From: Hippasteria phrygiana
Taxonomy: Eukaryota > Echinodermata > Asteroidea > Valvatida > Goniasteridae
Assembly: GCA_037893225.1 (NCBI GenBank)
Contig: JAZGUH010000322.1
Coordinates: 372,001-436,000 of the forward strand
Length of the DNA: 64,000 nucleotides
Direction: 5' to 3'
Below the pieces are notes generated by a model. The model did no database searches, was not told the DNA's origin, and was given only the letters and a program-made list of their open reading frames with translations. Below are positions 44,330-53,896 of the stretch, one piece after another (position 1 is the first letter of the stretch; every line of letters begins with the position of its first letter). The position numbers and the translations under genes were made by a program.

Positions 44330-44563
44330 ATGGATACAAAGAACGTTGCAAATACTCTTTATCACGGCGCTGTGTTGAGTTTGTTGACTGTAGGTTATAC
44401 TATGTTGAGTAAAAAACTTTTGAAAATTAAGCCCGCCGATTTAGGAAAGTTAGACGTAGAAGATACGGTTAAAATCACCGCTACGGTGGGTAGCGCTCTA
44501 GCTACTCAGACTTGGTTGGTGAGCCAAGGAGTAATTCCTCAGAATGTGGTGAATACTACGTAA
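44330..44563 (+). CDS. Small conserved Polinton membrane protein, 77 aa
   Basis: ATG preceded by AAGTAAA. N-terminal hydrophobic helix (Y-H-G-A-V-L-S-L-L-T-V-G-Y-T-M-L), then K-K-L-L-K-I, and a second, weaker hydrophobic segment (V-K-I-T-A-T-V-G-S-A-L-A-T). Short double-hydrophobic proteins of this type recur next to the two following genes in Polintons. No enzymatic motif. Confidence 0.78.
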   Translation: MDTKNVANTLYHGAVLSLLTVGYTMLSKKLLKIKPADLGKLDVEDTVKITATVGSALATQTWLVSQGVIPQNVVNTT

Positions 44564-44565
44564 AA

Positions 44566-44582
44566 TATAAAATATACTACTT
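44566..44582 (+). promoter_or_regulatory. 17-nt TATA-like late-promoter candidate
   Basis: TATAAAATATACTACTT, 6 nt before the ATG of the 535-aa gene, is identical to 46204-46220 at the same distance before the next gene. Confidence 0.6.
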
Positions 44583-44588
44583 ATTAAA

Positions 44589-46196
44589 ATGGCTGAAGGC
44601 GGAGAATTTGTACCTATGAAGGAAATGGGCGACCGTGGTCGAAAAGACGAACAAGTCGATGCTGCTGCTGATGCTGATGATGTTTTTGAAGATACCAATG
44701 ACGGTGATGGTTTAAATCCCGACTATGATTATGAATTAGACAGACCGGCTGAGCCACAACCACCTGAGACGATGGATGGAGCTGGTCGTATTATGGATAA
44801 ATATAGTGATATACATAAAGAAGGTTTAGCTAATAATTTTTATAATACTATAGAAAAAGACGGATTCGTTAGACCAAAACTCATTAGGTACGAACTTTTT
44901 ACTAAAGATAAAAAAGGTATTTACTTCGACGGTGTTAGATTGTCTTATAGTCGCGATCTCTCAAAATTTGTACGTATAGACATGTTAAGAAGAAACTTTA
45001 AAGAAAAGTACCCAAACGGAAACTTTGCTTTATTTTTAAAAGAAGATTTGGGTTTGGTAAAAACTGAAACGATGCGAGCACAACAAGAAATAAGTCGGAT
45101 GCAGCCCGAAAATATTGAGATGAGTGAACTTCCAAAAGCGGCCGATGAAGTTGTCGATGTTGTAAAAAAAGCAATTGTAGATGAATTGAGAAAAGAAGGA
45201 GTAGATTTAACGGGAAAAGATGTTGATTTTGATGAATTACGAGATGGTGTAACTGAACTAATTAATGGATCATATGAAAGCAATAAAAAATTAGATGAAC
45301 GAGCTAAAGCATTAGATGATCAAATAGAAATAGTAGATAGACGAGTAATAGCATTAAATAAATCAAACGAAAGAGCAGCTGAACGACAAAAAGCATTAGA
45401 TAAACGACAAAAATTAGTAGAAGAAAAAGAAAAAGTAGTAGAAGAAAAAGAAAAATTAATGGCTAAAATTACGGGATTAAAAGACCTTAGAGAAATTGCT
45501 GGTGCAAGCAAAGCGACAGAAACTAGCAAAGGTGAGTTAGAATTAAATTTAGCTAAATTAAGAAGGATAGATGATGAAATTAATCAAACCAAAGCTGAAC
45601 TAACTGAAGCAACGAGCGAAGGAGAGAGACGAGAAATATCCGATCGATTAAAAGATCTATATGATGAAAGATCCGCTAGACTGGCAGCGGCGCGCGCAAA
45701 TGAACGAGGAACCAAAAGTCAACTCGTTAGAATCAAAGAAATGTTTAATAAAATGCTAGATAGTGATATCTCGCTAAGAGAAAAAATTAGAATTCTGTTT
45801 CGAGAAGAGGGTGTGACGGTTGCAAGTATATTAATCGCGTTTGCTATAGCTATAAGTTTTATCGTTGATAAGTTGGTGGCGGTTATTGGTGGGGGTGGTT
45901 CGGCTGCAGCAGCTGGTGCGGCGGTTGTTCCTGCTTCGACCCCCGTTACTCCTACGCCTAAACCCGGAGGTAACGTGAAAGATTGGATAAGTAATCATTT
46001 AAAAAACTTGGCTAATTTGCTAAAAAAGCTCGGGGGTAAGTTATTAGTCGCTTTACCTGGTATTTTGGGTGCTGTCGCGAGTTGGTTGTTTACGTTGTTA
46101 AGTAAATCGGTCGGTTGGTTGGCAGACCACGTGTGGACGTTATTGGTGGGTGTTGGTACTTTGATACTCGTATACATGCAAAAAAATTTAAAATAA
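44589..46196 (+). CDS. Large coiled-coil membrane protein (conserved in Polintons)
   Basis: 535 aa. The acidic N terminus (to about 60) is followed by a globular region with I-H-K-E-G-L-A-N-N-F-Y and Y-F-D-G-V-R-L-S-Y. Long charged coiled coil at about 225-380 (A-E-R-Q-K-A-L-D-K-R-Q and repeated V-V-E-E-K-E-K), membrane helix near 412-435 (V-A-S-I-L-I-A-F-A-I-A-I-S-F-I-V), a Gly/Ala/Pro hinge, then a second hydrophobic C-terminal region (L-L-V-A-L-P-G-I-L-G-A-V-A-S-W-L-F ... G-W-L-A-D-H-V-W). The C-terminal layout recurs in Polintons. Probably a structural membrane or appendage protein; no enzyme motif. Codon use in the coil is markedly A-rich. Confidence 0.88.
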   Translation: MAEGGEFVPMKEMGDRGRKDEQVDAAADADDVFEDTNDGDGLNPDYDYELDRPAEPQPPETMDGAGRIMDKYSDIHKEGLANNFYNTIEKDGFVRPKLIRYELFTKDKKGIYFDGVRLSYSRDLSKFVRIDMLRRNFKEKYPNGNFALFLKEDLGLVKTETMRAQQEISRMQPENIEMSELPKAADEVVDVVKKAIVDELRKEGVDLTGKDVDFDELRDGVTELINGSYESNKKLDERAKALDDQIEIVDRRVIALNKSNERAAERQKALDKRQKLVEEKEKVVEEKEKLMAKITGLKDLREIAGASKATETSKGELELNLAKLRRIDDEINQTKAELTEATSEGERREISDRLKDLYDERSARLAAARANERGTKSQLVRIKEMFNKMLDSDISLREKIRILFREEGVTVASILIAFAIAISFIVDKLVAVIGGGGSAAAAGAAVVPASTPVTPTPKPGGNVKDWISNHLKNLANLLKKLGGKLLVALPGILGAVASWLFTLLSKSVGWLADHVWTLLVGVGTLILVYMQKNLK

Positions 46197-46203
46197 TAAG
46201 TAG

Positions 46204-46220
46204 TATAAAATATACTACTT
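46204..46220 (+). promoter_or_regulatory. 17-nt TATA-like late-promoter candidate, palindromic copy
   Basis: Identical to 44566-44582. Here it is preceded by AGTAG so that AGTAGTATAAAATATACTAC forms an inverted repeat, and AGTAGTAT equals the first 8 nt of the element's TIR. Confidence 0.6.
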
Positions 46221-46226
46221 TATAAA

Positions 46227-46868
46227 ATGACCGCAGAATCCGTTTACCCTAAATTGTCCGATTATAGTGCACCTATAGAAACGAACGAGTCTTCAGTCTT
46301 TAGGTTAAATAAAATCGAACGAGTGCAAAAAGAGATATCTAACGAGAGAGATAAGAGAGAACGGTTACACAAAAAGTATAATAAAATTATTACCTGTTTA
46401 TCTAACGCAGAGACCGTTATGGAATGTTTAGGTGCCTTATCCGGCACAATAGGCATAGTCAGCGTTGTAGGTGTCATTAGTATACCTATAGGCGTAGTGT
46501 TAGAAGGATTAGCTATAGGATGCGTGGGTGTAAGTTTGGTATTAAAACGATTTAGTAAAAAGTTTAGAGGTAAAGCTAAGAAACACGATGAGATTAGAGT
46601 AGTAGCAGAAACAAAATTAAATACGATAAATGAATTGGTGTCTCAGGCTGTAGATGATGGTGATGTAAGTCACGAAGAATTTACTTTGATTAACGATGAA
46701 TTAAACAAGTTTAATGGAATGAAAGAAGCTATTAGGACACAAACTAAAGCGAGAGAAGAGTCTGTTTCTAACCAAAAAGAAATAGACGATGAGGTCGAAA
46801 AGAAAGTGGTCGAGCTTCTAGCGAAAGAAAAAAAAGATCTTATCGCAAAACTTACAACTTTAAATTAG
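46227..46868 (+). CDS. Coiled-coil membrane protein, 213 aa (conserved in Polintons), possible -1 frameshift extension
   Basis: Pattern known from other invertebrate Polintons: an N-terminal coil with E-R-L-H-K-K-Y-N-K-I, a hydrophobic hairpin at about 65-105 (I-G-I-V-S-V-V-G-V-I-S-I-P-I-G-V-V-L-E), then K-A-K-K-H-D-E-I and E-T-K-L-N-T-I-N-E-L-V-S, D-G-D-V-S-H-E-E-F, and a C-terminal charged helix. Function unknown. Near the end an A8 run at 46828-46835 forms A-AAA-AAA in the reading frame, and the -1 frame stays open to a TAG at 46979-46981, adding about 48 residues that include P-P-S-Y. Whether that extension is made is unproven. Confidence 0.88.
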   Translation: MTAESVYPKLSDYSAPIETNESSVFRLNKIERVQKEISNERDKRERLHKKYNKIITCLSNAETVMECLGALSGTIGIVSVVGVISIPIGVVLEGLAIGCVGVSLVLKRFSKKFRGKAKKHDEIRVVAETKLNTINELVSQAVDDGDVSHEEFTLINDELNKFNGMKEAIRTQTKAREESVSNQKEIDDEVEKKVVELLAKEKKDLIAKLTTLN

Positions 46869-46999
46869 TCATAGCTAAAGAGTACGAGTGTGATTCTAAC
46901 GTGAGCCCATTGAGACCTCCTAGCTACGCAAGTACTCAAGAGAGTTTAGAGACTAGGCCTAGCGCTCCTTGCAAAGAGTAGTTGTAGTTAGTAACAGAC

Positions 47000-47040
47000 A
47001 AAAACCCTCATCTCTACTGAGTAGAGGTGAGGGTTTTTTT
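47000..47040 (+). terminator. Hairpin followed by T8
   Basis: AAACCCTCATCTCTAC, loop TGA, GTAGAGGTGAGGGTTT, with one G-T mismatch in a 16-bp stem, then a T run. Lies just after the -1-frame stop and before the right TIR. Could mark the 3' end of the last transcript; its real role in a eukaryotic cell is unknown. Confidence 0.55.
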
Positions 47041-47066
47041 TGCCTTACGACAAATCATATTTTTGC

Positions 47067-47294
47067 CTTTTCCGCCCGGGCGCCCCGGATATTTCGTATG
47101 CTTGTGGGATATGTAAAATACTTTTTATTTTCTTGATTTCTCTATAATTTTGGTGTGTAGTACCCCAGCAAAATTTTGGGCGATTTTTGGGGCTATTTTG
47201 TTTCAAAAAAATTTGACGTATGTACCCCCAGCAAAATTAGAGAGAAAAGTGAAAAAACAAGAAATGACATAGAACCGGCAAATTGCATACTACT
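47067..47294 (-). repeat. Polinton right terminal inverted repeat, 228 bp
   Basis: Reverse complement of the left TIR with one mismatch; ends GCATACTACT. Confidence 0.95.
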
Positions 47295-47299
47295 CCTGG
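47295..47299. repeat. Target-site duplication CCTGG, right
   Basis: Same 5 bp as 31215-31219; the following GTGCC-like sequence (TGCCATCATTTCACAGGATG) is the continuation of repeat R1. Confidence 0.85.
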
Positions 47300-47583
47300 T
47301 GCCATCATTTCACAGGATGATTGAGACTACTATTAACTTACAGTCTAGTAAGGTATTTCGTAATACTTCAGTATAAAACAAATTGGAGGATTACCAATCG
47401 TGTACACTAAGTAATTGTGAATTCACGTCTTCCTGTGCCCCATAAAATTGTGTCATCAAGGCGCCCCCCATTCGTCTAAAAATATGGCCTACCATGGAAA
47501 AACTGCAGTGAATGTTGTACAAGTGGGGCATAAGGTATTGGGTATTGAAATAAAGGTTTATGCTGGATTTAATAGACATCAAC
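47300..47583. other. SGSM3 intron right of the Polinton
   Basis: R1 continues to about 47375 (CTAGTAAGGTATTTCGTAAT). The rest is plain intron up to the donor of the next exon. Confidence 0.7.
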
Positions 47584-47721
47584 CTTGTATGATGTTTCAC
47601 TGCTCTCCTTCTTATGCTGAGCCCCAGACAGCCTCATCCACAGGTTGGGCCGCATACTGTGGGGGATACCCTCCCGCACCAAGTGACGCAGCTTGTCTGT
47701 ATGGGGAAGGCTGCTTTCTAG
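47584..47721 (-). CDS. SGSM3: SGSM3 exon, start of TBC domain
   Basis: Acceptor AATTGCAG, donor GTTGAT (a weak but legal GT donor). Encodes D-K-L-R-H-L-V-R-E-G-I-P-H-S-M-R-P-N-L-W-M-R-L-S-G-A, the TBC opening motif (G-I-P-x-x-x-R-xx-x-W), and ends S-Y-K, which continues directly into the E-I-I-K of exon 30514-30570. 46 codons, phase 0. Confidence 0.95.
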
Positions 47722-48894
47722 CTGCAATTAGAACAAATGACATATAGGAATTTACATGTAATGAGATTCAGTTTGTTCATATGGATGCAAACTTGCCAAA
47801 AATTGCCATGCTGTTTTTTTTTCTTTAGAGTAAGGAGGTCCCCTTTTGAAAATGGTTGCTGGGCACATTTTCCAAGATGGCTGCTGCTCATTTGTTTCCT
47901 CAAAGATGGCCGCTTTTTCCACTACCAAAAATTATTGTCCTCCATAAAATACTGTAATCAGACAAAATTTAAAGGTTTCTTTTTTTACGGGGCAGTGGTG
48001 TAAGTTGGGTCCAATTGGGGCATCTAGGCCCCGGAAACACTGATTTTTTTTTGATTTTCTTTTTTGGGGGGCATTTCAGGAAGAGAAAACAAGATAGCTT
48101 AACTTTCTTGTGCACAATCTTGGAGGGGGAAAGGGGGTCACAGGTCTTAGCACCTAGGAGGAGAGAGAAGGGAGGGAAACACAGGTTGTGACCACCAAAC
48201 GTCCTCCCAAACCAAAGTTGTGCCATTGTGGGTAGGGTTGACACAAAATAAGAGGGCCTCCCAAAGGAAACAGGACAGGGAACATCTTGACTTTTTTCTT
48301 TGGCCTAAATAGAGAATCTATGCAAAATTATTACTGACAACACTGACGTAGACCCGCTTGACACATCCAGACTGATACGTTGTGTATCTTAGCTCTGGGC
48401 AGGATCATTCATGGATGCAGACAGGCGCGTGACAGCGAAGGGATATTGATCAGAATAGAGAGAGGCCTTACAGTCAGCTGGAAAGACAGCGGCTAAAAAT
48501 GTCACCAATACGCAGGTGGATACAATCACACTTGATAATCATCACATTTCATCAGAAATGTACACCCTAATGCCGTCAGCCCGACTGAAATGAATGTATG
48601 CCACTTGTCTAACAGATGATGCTGCTGAATATTATTCAGAAAATGGATTTAACTGCTGCAAACTGCTGACCGGATTGACCTGAAATATGCAAAACAACAA
48701 AATTAGCTGGCCTAATGTTTCGAACTTAAATTCGTAAATTTGAAATGTTAGGCCAGCTACCGAAAATATTATTCAGATTACAATCCCATGAAAAATTTGT
48801 TGGCCCTCAGTCTGATTGACATGAGGGGGCAGATCATGGAGTCGGCCTAAAAGAGCTAAAGATCTCGCTCCCCCCCCCACAAAAAAAAATATTA

Positions 48895-49096
48895 TTAACC
48901 CCTTGCCACCGGGTGGCGCCGGGCCGGGTTATGCAGCCAAGCGAAACAGAAACAAGAGGCTTGTGCAGCCAAGCATAACGTACACAATACCCCAATAATG
49001 GATTGAAAATGCAAAAATTGGCCTCTATTTGTGTCAACCGGCCAGGTGGCAATTTCAATCTGCACGTATCTGTGTCAACCGGTGGCAAGGGGTTAA
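48895..49096. mobile_element. TTAA-flanked MITE
   Basis: TTAACCCCTTGCCACCGG at the left, CCGGTGGCAAGGGGTTAA at the right: an 18-bp near-perfect inverted end. Internal GCAGCCAAGCGAAAC matches the copy at 54336-54623. Confidence 0.8.
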
Positions 49097-50119
49097 GCTC
49101 CCGTTGCAATTCTACTAACACTTTCGAGGATTCTTAATTTTTTTTACAAACTTTCCAAAATTCAGGTCGAAAAAAAAATGGATATAGTCCTATTTTGTCA
49201 CACACCCTCACCCCCAAAACCAAAACGTTCAATCTATGACAGCATCCACCCCCTCCCCCCTCCCCCCGATTTACAAACTGGAATAAATACTTCCGAGTTT
49301 ATCAATTGCAAAATGCCACCGCAGTTTAAATCCCCAAAACACTACATGTACATGTACGTGGGGCAGGAGGGGGTTGGTTTTTGTAATGGAGATCGGCCAG
49401 AGTCGAGAGCTTCAGTGCGTGTGTCAACAATGTCTGGGATTGCATCTGGGCATTTAAATGCCACGGCTGAAATTGCTTATGCACAAGAATAAACTGCAGA
49501 ATATCAAGGGGCCCACAAACATTTCCATCACAGAAATCCTTCAAATTGCAAAACACACAAAAATTGTAAAGCCGTGTTCACGCTGGGGTTATAATTCCGG
49601 AAAATTAACCAGGACAATACTGGGCTAATTTTGCCTGTGTTTACACATTGATTTTTATCTTGTGGCATTTTAGACTTGGGAACTATTTTGTGTGAATGCG
49701 TTTTACAAAATTTGCATGACTCATAAATAGACGGAGGGACACTGACGATATTCGTTGATGATTATATCAACATCTCCATATTTTTATAGTCAAACAGCTG
49801 TTAATATTTTAAGGTACACTTGTAGACACACACAGGAAATACAAAAAGAAAATTCAATTGTTAGCACCGTGCGTGGAGAAGACTTGATTTCACAGTCAAC
49901 CCACAGAATTATTTGTTCCCCAATTGTAATTTTTCTGAAAACAAAAATTCTCCATTCAAACATTGTCTTTATCCCAGTAAATACACTGTGTCCCTGTTTT
50001 GTTGGGATGTACGAAACAAACACAGAAACAAATAGAAACTAGACATCTGGTACAGTGTTTGTGGACAAACACAGGGCTGTTTTGTTTTTTTGTGTAAAAT
50101 TGTGATTAAAATGAAATTT

Positions 50120-51010
50120 CAAAAACCATAAAAACAATTGACGATGACGTCATCATGACATCATTTCAGATTTTGCATGCTAGTGACAGTATCTACCTAC
50201 CCACCAATTTTCATGACGATTGGACCTATCCTTATATGTGTTTTAAAAAAGCACATTTTTGATGATGTCATCATGACGTCACACATTTTCTCTCTTTTAG
50301 GGCATATCTTTGAGACCTACCAAAGCTATAACAAAAAGAATTTTGAAACTCTTGTTTTGTTTGCGAGATATATTTAAAAGAATGTTACGATTTCAAAATT
50401 TCAAAAATTCATAACAAATCACGTGATGACGTCATCATGACGTCACTTTGGATTGTGCATCCTAGTGCCAGTATCTACCTACCCACCAATTTTCATGACG
50501 ATCAGACCTATCCTTATGTGTTTTAAAAAAGCACATTTTTGATGATGTCATCATGACGTCACACATTTTTTCCTTTTTAGGGCATATCTTTGAGACCTAC
50601 CAAAGCTATAACAAAAAGAATTTTGAAAATATCTTGTTTTGTTTGCGAGATACATTTAAAAGAATGTTACGATTTCAAACATTTCAAAAATTCATAACAA
50701 ATCACGTGATGACGTCATCGTGACGTCACTTTGGATTTTGCATCCTAGTGACAGTATCTACATACCCACCAATTTTCATGACGATCGGACCTATCCTTAT
50801 ATGTGTTTTAAAAAAGCACATTTTTGATGATGTCATCATGACGTCACACATTTTTTTCCTTTTTAGGGCATATCTTTGAGACATACCAAAGCTATAACAA
50901 AAAGAATTTTGAAAATATCTTGTTTTGTTTGCCAGATATATTTAAAAGAATTTTACGATTTCAAAATTTCAAAAATTCATAAAAAATCACGTGATGACGT
51001 CATCATGACG
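50120..51010 (+). repeat. Satellite of about 283 bp, three copies, rich in TGACGTCA
   Basis: CCACCAATTTTCATGACGA recurs at about 50201, 50483 and 50766 (spacing 282-283). Each unit carries GATGATGTCATCATGACGTC and, in the second half, CACGTGATGACGTCATCATG, i.e. several palindromic TGACGTCA-type sites plus a CACGTG E-box. Confidence 0.9.
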
Positions 51011-51146
51011 TAAATGTTCGGCATACATTCTGAGCAGTTAGTCTAAGTGTCTGCCAAGTTTGAAGTCAATCGGTAACATAAAAGTAGCCAAAGTGCCGGT
51101 AAGAAAGAAAACGTGTACAAATGCTATGGGAAAAAGTCTGAAAAGG

Positions 51147-51181
<35 letters not shown>

Positions 51182-51925
51182 ACGAAAACAAGGGCTGTTT
51201 TGGAAAAGTTTCCAAAACAGCCAAAAAATAACATTTTTCCTTCATTTAAATTAAAAAAGGTATGATATGGTTTTGGTAATGATAAACAAAATCGACACGT
51301 TTTAATCTGAAAATGAATAAAACTGCTGCAAACGTTTTAATCTGAAAGCTTACTGTTTAGGCCCCCAGAAAAATGGTTGTGTTGCCCTAGGACAGGTAAA
51401 ATTGGCATAGAGGGTCGGTCGAAATAAAAAAAAGAAACTTCCTGAATCACCGTGAAGCAAACCAAATGGAAGTATTCATATCAACTGATTGGATGAGATT
51501 TGACTCTTCTGCTACAATATATTTATACATCTCTAAAAGACATTCGCTGTCCTTGTGTTTTTTTTCTTGCTAGACCTCCCCAGACCCAAAGTTTTAATAG
51601 TCTTTTTAGCCAGGCTACTCTTCAGCCCGAATGGAGCTTTGACAAGCTCGACGGATCAAAGTCATCTTCATGCTCACCCGGGTGTGTTTAGGCCTAAATG
51701 TTGGATGAACCCCCTGGTTTCATTTTCATGAAAAATAAAAAAACAATTAAACAAAAAATTTAAAAAATGCCGACCCTGATTTTGTCGATTTTTACGGTCT
51801 GTTTGTCCGAGAAATATTGCCGTCTGTCATCTTTGAGAAAATCGTATCTGAAGCCCTCAATAAATAATGTGGCTTATTTCAATTCCAAAAATCAAAATGA
51901 GCAGGTATGAATGTGCGACTTTAGC

Positions 51926-52173
51926 TTAACCCTAACCCTAACCCACCTCAATCCTCCAAAATCCTCCTTGCAGTTTTGGAGGATTTTGGAGGATTGAGGA
52001 TGAATGGTATTTAAAAAAAAAGAGGATTTTGGAGGATTGAGGATGAATGGTGTTTCAAGCAAGGAGGATTTTGGTGGATTGAGGATGAATGCATTTTTTG
52101 GGGCAGGGTAATCGGAGGATTTTAGAGGATTGAGGATGGTTCCTAGCAAAAAGGGTCTAGGGGGTTAGGGTTA
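51926..52173. mobile_element. GGAGGATT repeat element with about 18-bp flanking duplication
   Basis: Starts TTAACCCTAACCCTAACCCA and ends GGGGGTTAGGGTTAA. Inside, AGGATTTTGGAGGATTGAGG recurs several times. The flanks AATGTGCGACTTTAGCTT (51910-51927 and 52173-52190) are identical, which looks like an 18-bp target duplication. Confidence 0.7.
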
Positions 52174-52369
52174 ATGTGCGACTTTAGCTTGTTTTGTACC
52201 CACAAAACAATCGGTGTTTAAACAGAAAGGTTTTCACTATTTTGTTGAATCACACCACAGTATGAACACTGTCTGCAACCGTTGTCAGCTCGACGAATGC
52301 TACATCATAACTTTAAAGAATCCCAATACAAACTCACTGGCAATATTTTACAAAACTTTATCCTGCACT

Positions 52370-52695
52370 ACAGTACATGTACATTGCAACTGAAAGTTAA
52401 CACCGTGAACGGGAATGGGAAATTTTGTGAAAAGAATTCCCATTCACGTTTCCCATTTCTCACACAACTTTTCTACCTTGTGAATTCACTTTGAGAAAAG
52501 GTGTGAAAATGTTTTTCCACTTGTGTGAAAAGGCGTGAAAATGTTTACCCACTTGTGTGAAAAAGTATAAAAATGTTTTCCCACTTTAGGAAAAAAATTC
52601 ACATTTTGTGAAATGAAAATTAATTCCCCAAGAAGAGAAAAAGTGTGAAGAGAAATTCCTATTTTGAGGTTAACTTTCAATTGCAATGTACTGTA
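52370..52695. mobile_element. Foldback element with (GTGTGAAAA)-rich core
   Basis: GTACATTGCAACTGAAAGTTAAC at the left is mirrored by GTTAACTTTCAATTGCAATGTAC at the right. The core repeats CACTTGTGTGAAAA units of about 33 bp. Confidence 0.7.
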
Positions 52696-53560
52696 TAGCA
52701 GTTGCTTTTACATCAAATCATTTCCATCATTATCACCTTCAAACAATTTTGATCTCCTTTGTTAACAAATGCCTTCCTGCCACAAGTTGGTCAACAATGT
52801 CATTCTATTGGTTAATGGTCTTTACAAACAAGCAATCCCTATTTACGTCAAACAAGTTGTGATCTCAGAGAATTCCCCCAATTACTGCTTGTCCGGGCCT
52901 GGCAAAATAAAAAATTGATCACCAGCGTAGACAGGCCACGTTACACAAGGCAGCGTCTCCCTATTTCTGTCAAGGGATCAATCTTTCAAATGTCAGGATG
53001 ATTTTTTCCAATTAGCAGCCAGTGTCATTAGAAATACTGGCTTGTACAAATTCAAAATTTGTTTAATGTACAGTGTACGTTGCAGTAGTGACAAGAATGC
53101 ATTTCATCACAAACCAAGCACGTGTACAACTGTTCACACTTTCACTTCAAATTCCTTCAACCGTGGGGTATGGCCGGAAGGACCACATGTTTTGTGCAAT
53201 GGACACAGTACATGTATCTTGGAGGGATTTGTAGGGTCATAAATGTAGAGTGCAGTGGAACACTGTGTTAAGGTCACATTAATAGGACCACAAGCATTCT
53301 GTAAGGCCACATTACTAGGACCACCCATTACTGGAACCTTTATACCACACAAAAGCCTGTGGAGGGTTTTGGAGGATAATTTTTGCCGCACACAGCAGTA
53401 CTAAAGAAGATTTTGATTGTGTTTACAAGATCCATACCATGTACAATATGGCAGAACTTGAAGGGAATTGGAAGACATAAGCATAGAAGGGTTAACAATT
53501 ATCAGGTGGTGAAATTTAACAGGAAAGTGTTCAGCCATTATCTTTTCATCTGCTATGGCA

Positions 53561-53708
53561 TAGCCATAACACACAGACCATAGCCATAACACACAGACCA
53601 TAGCCATAACACACAGACCATAGCCATAACACACAGACCATAGCCATAACACACAGACCATAGCCATAACACACAGACCATAGCCATAACATACAGACCA
53701 TAGCCATA
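53561..53708 (+). repeat. 20-bp minisatellite, 7.4 units
   Basis: TAGCCATAACACACAGACCA repeated seven times plus a partial unit; only the seventh full unit carries a change (ACATACAG). Confidence 0.97.
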
Positions 53709-53896
53709 TTTTGTTCAGACAAATGTGGCACCAACAAGCGAAATCAGACATTAGTCAGAAATTTTGAAAATTGAGATTTCCATGATCCATTCAATTTTTA
53801 GAGGATATATATAATATTCAGAGGATGGCAGATTTTGTGTGTAAACACCAGACCACTCCATAGCTACATGTTCATGTATTCCCCGTTAAGTCATAC

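Larger units (their letters stand above)
31220..47294 (+). mobile_element. Complete Polinton (Maverick) element, 16,075 bp
   Basis: Bounded by 228-bp inverted repeats starting AGTAGTATGC, the AG...CT ends usual for the family, and a 5-bp direct duplication (family usual is 6). Encodes protein-primed PolB, retroviral-type integrase, packaging ATPase, major capsid protein and eight or more accessory proteins, all without internal stops. Length is in the normal 15-20 kb range. Polintons are self-synthesising virus-like transposons of eukaryotes related to adintoviruses. This copy lies antisense in an SGSM3 intron, nested in repeat R1. The adenain-like protease was not found. Confidence 0.96.
47722..53896. 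other. SGSM3 intron (6.2 kb) with repeats
   Basis: Holds a TTAA element (48895-49096), a CRE-rich satellite (50120-51010) followed by a poly(A) run (51150-51176), a GGAGGATT element (51926-52173), a foldback (52370-52695) and a 20-bp minisatellite (53561-53708). No exon seen. Confidence 0.6.

Noticed and set aside
53401..53751. 116-codon repeat protein on the minus strand
   Set aside because: Only the translation of the 20-bp minisatellite.
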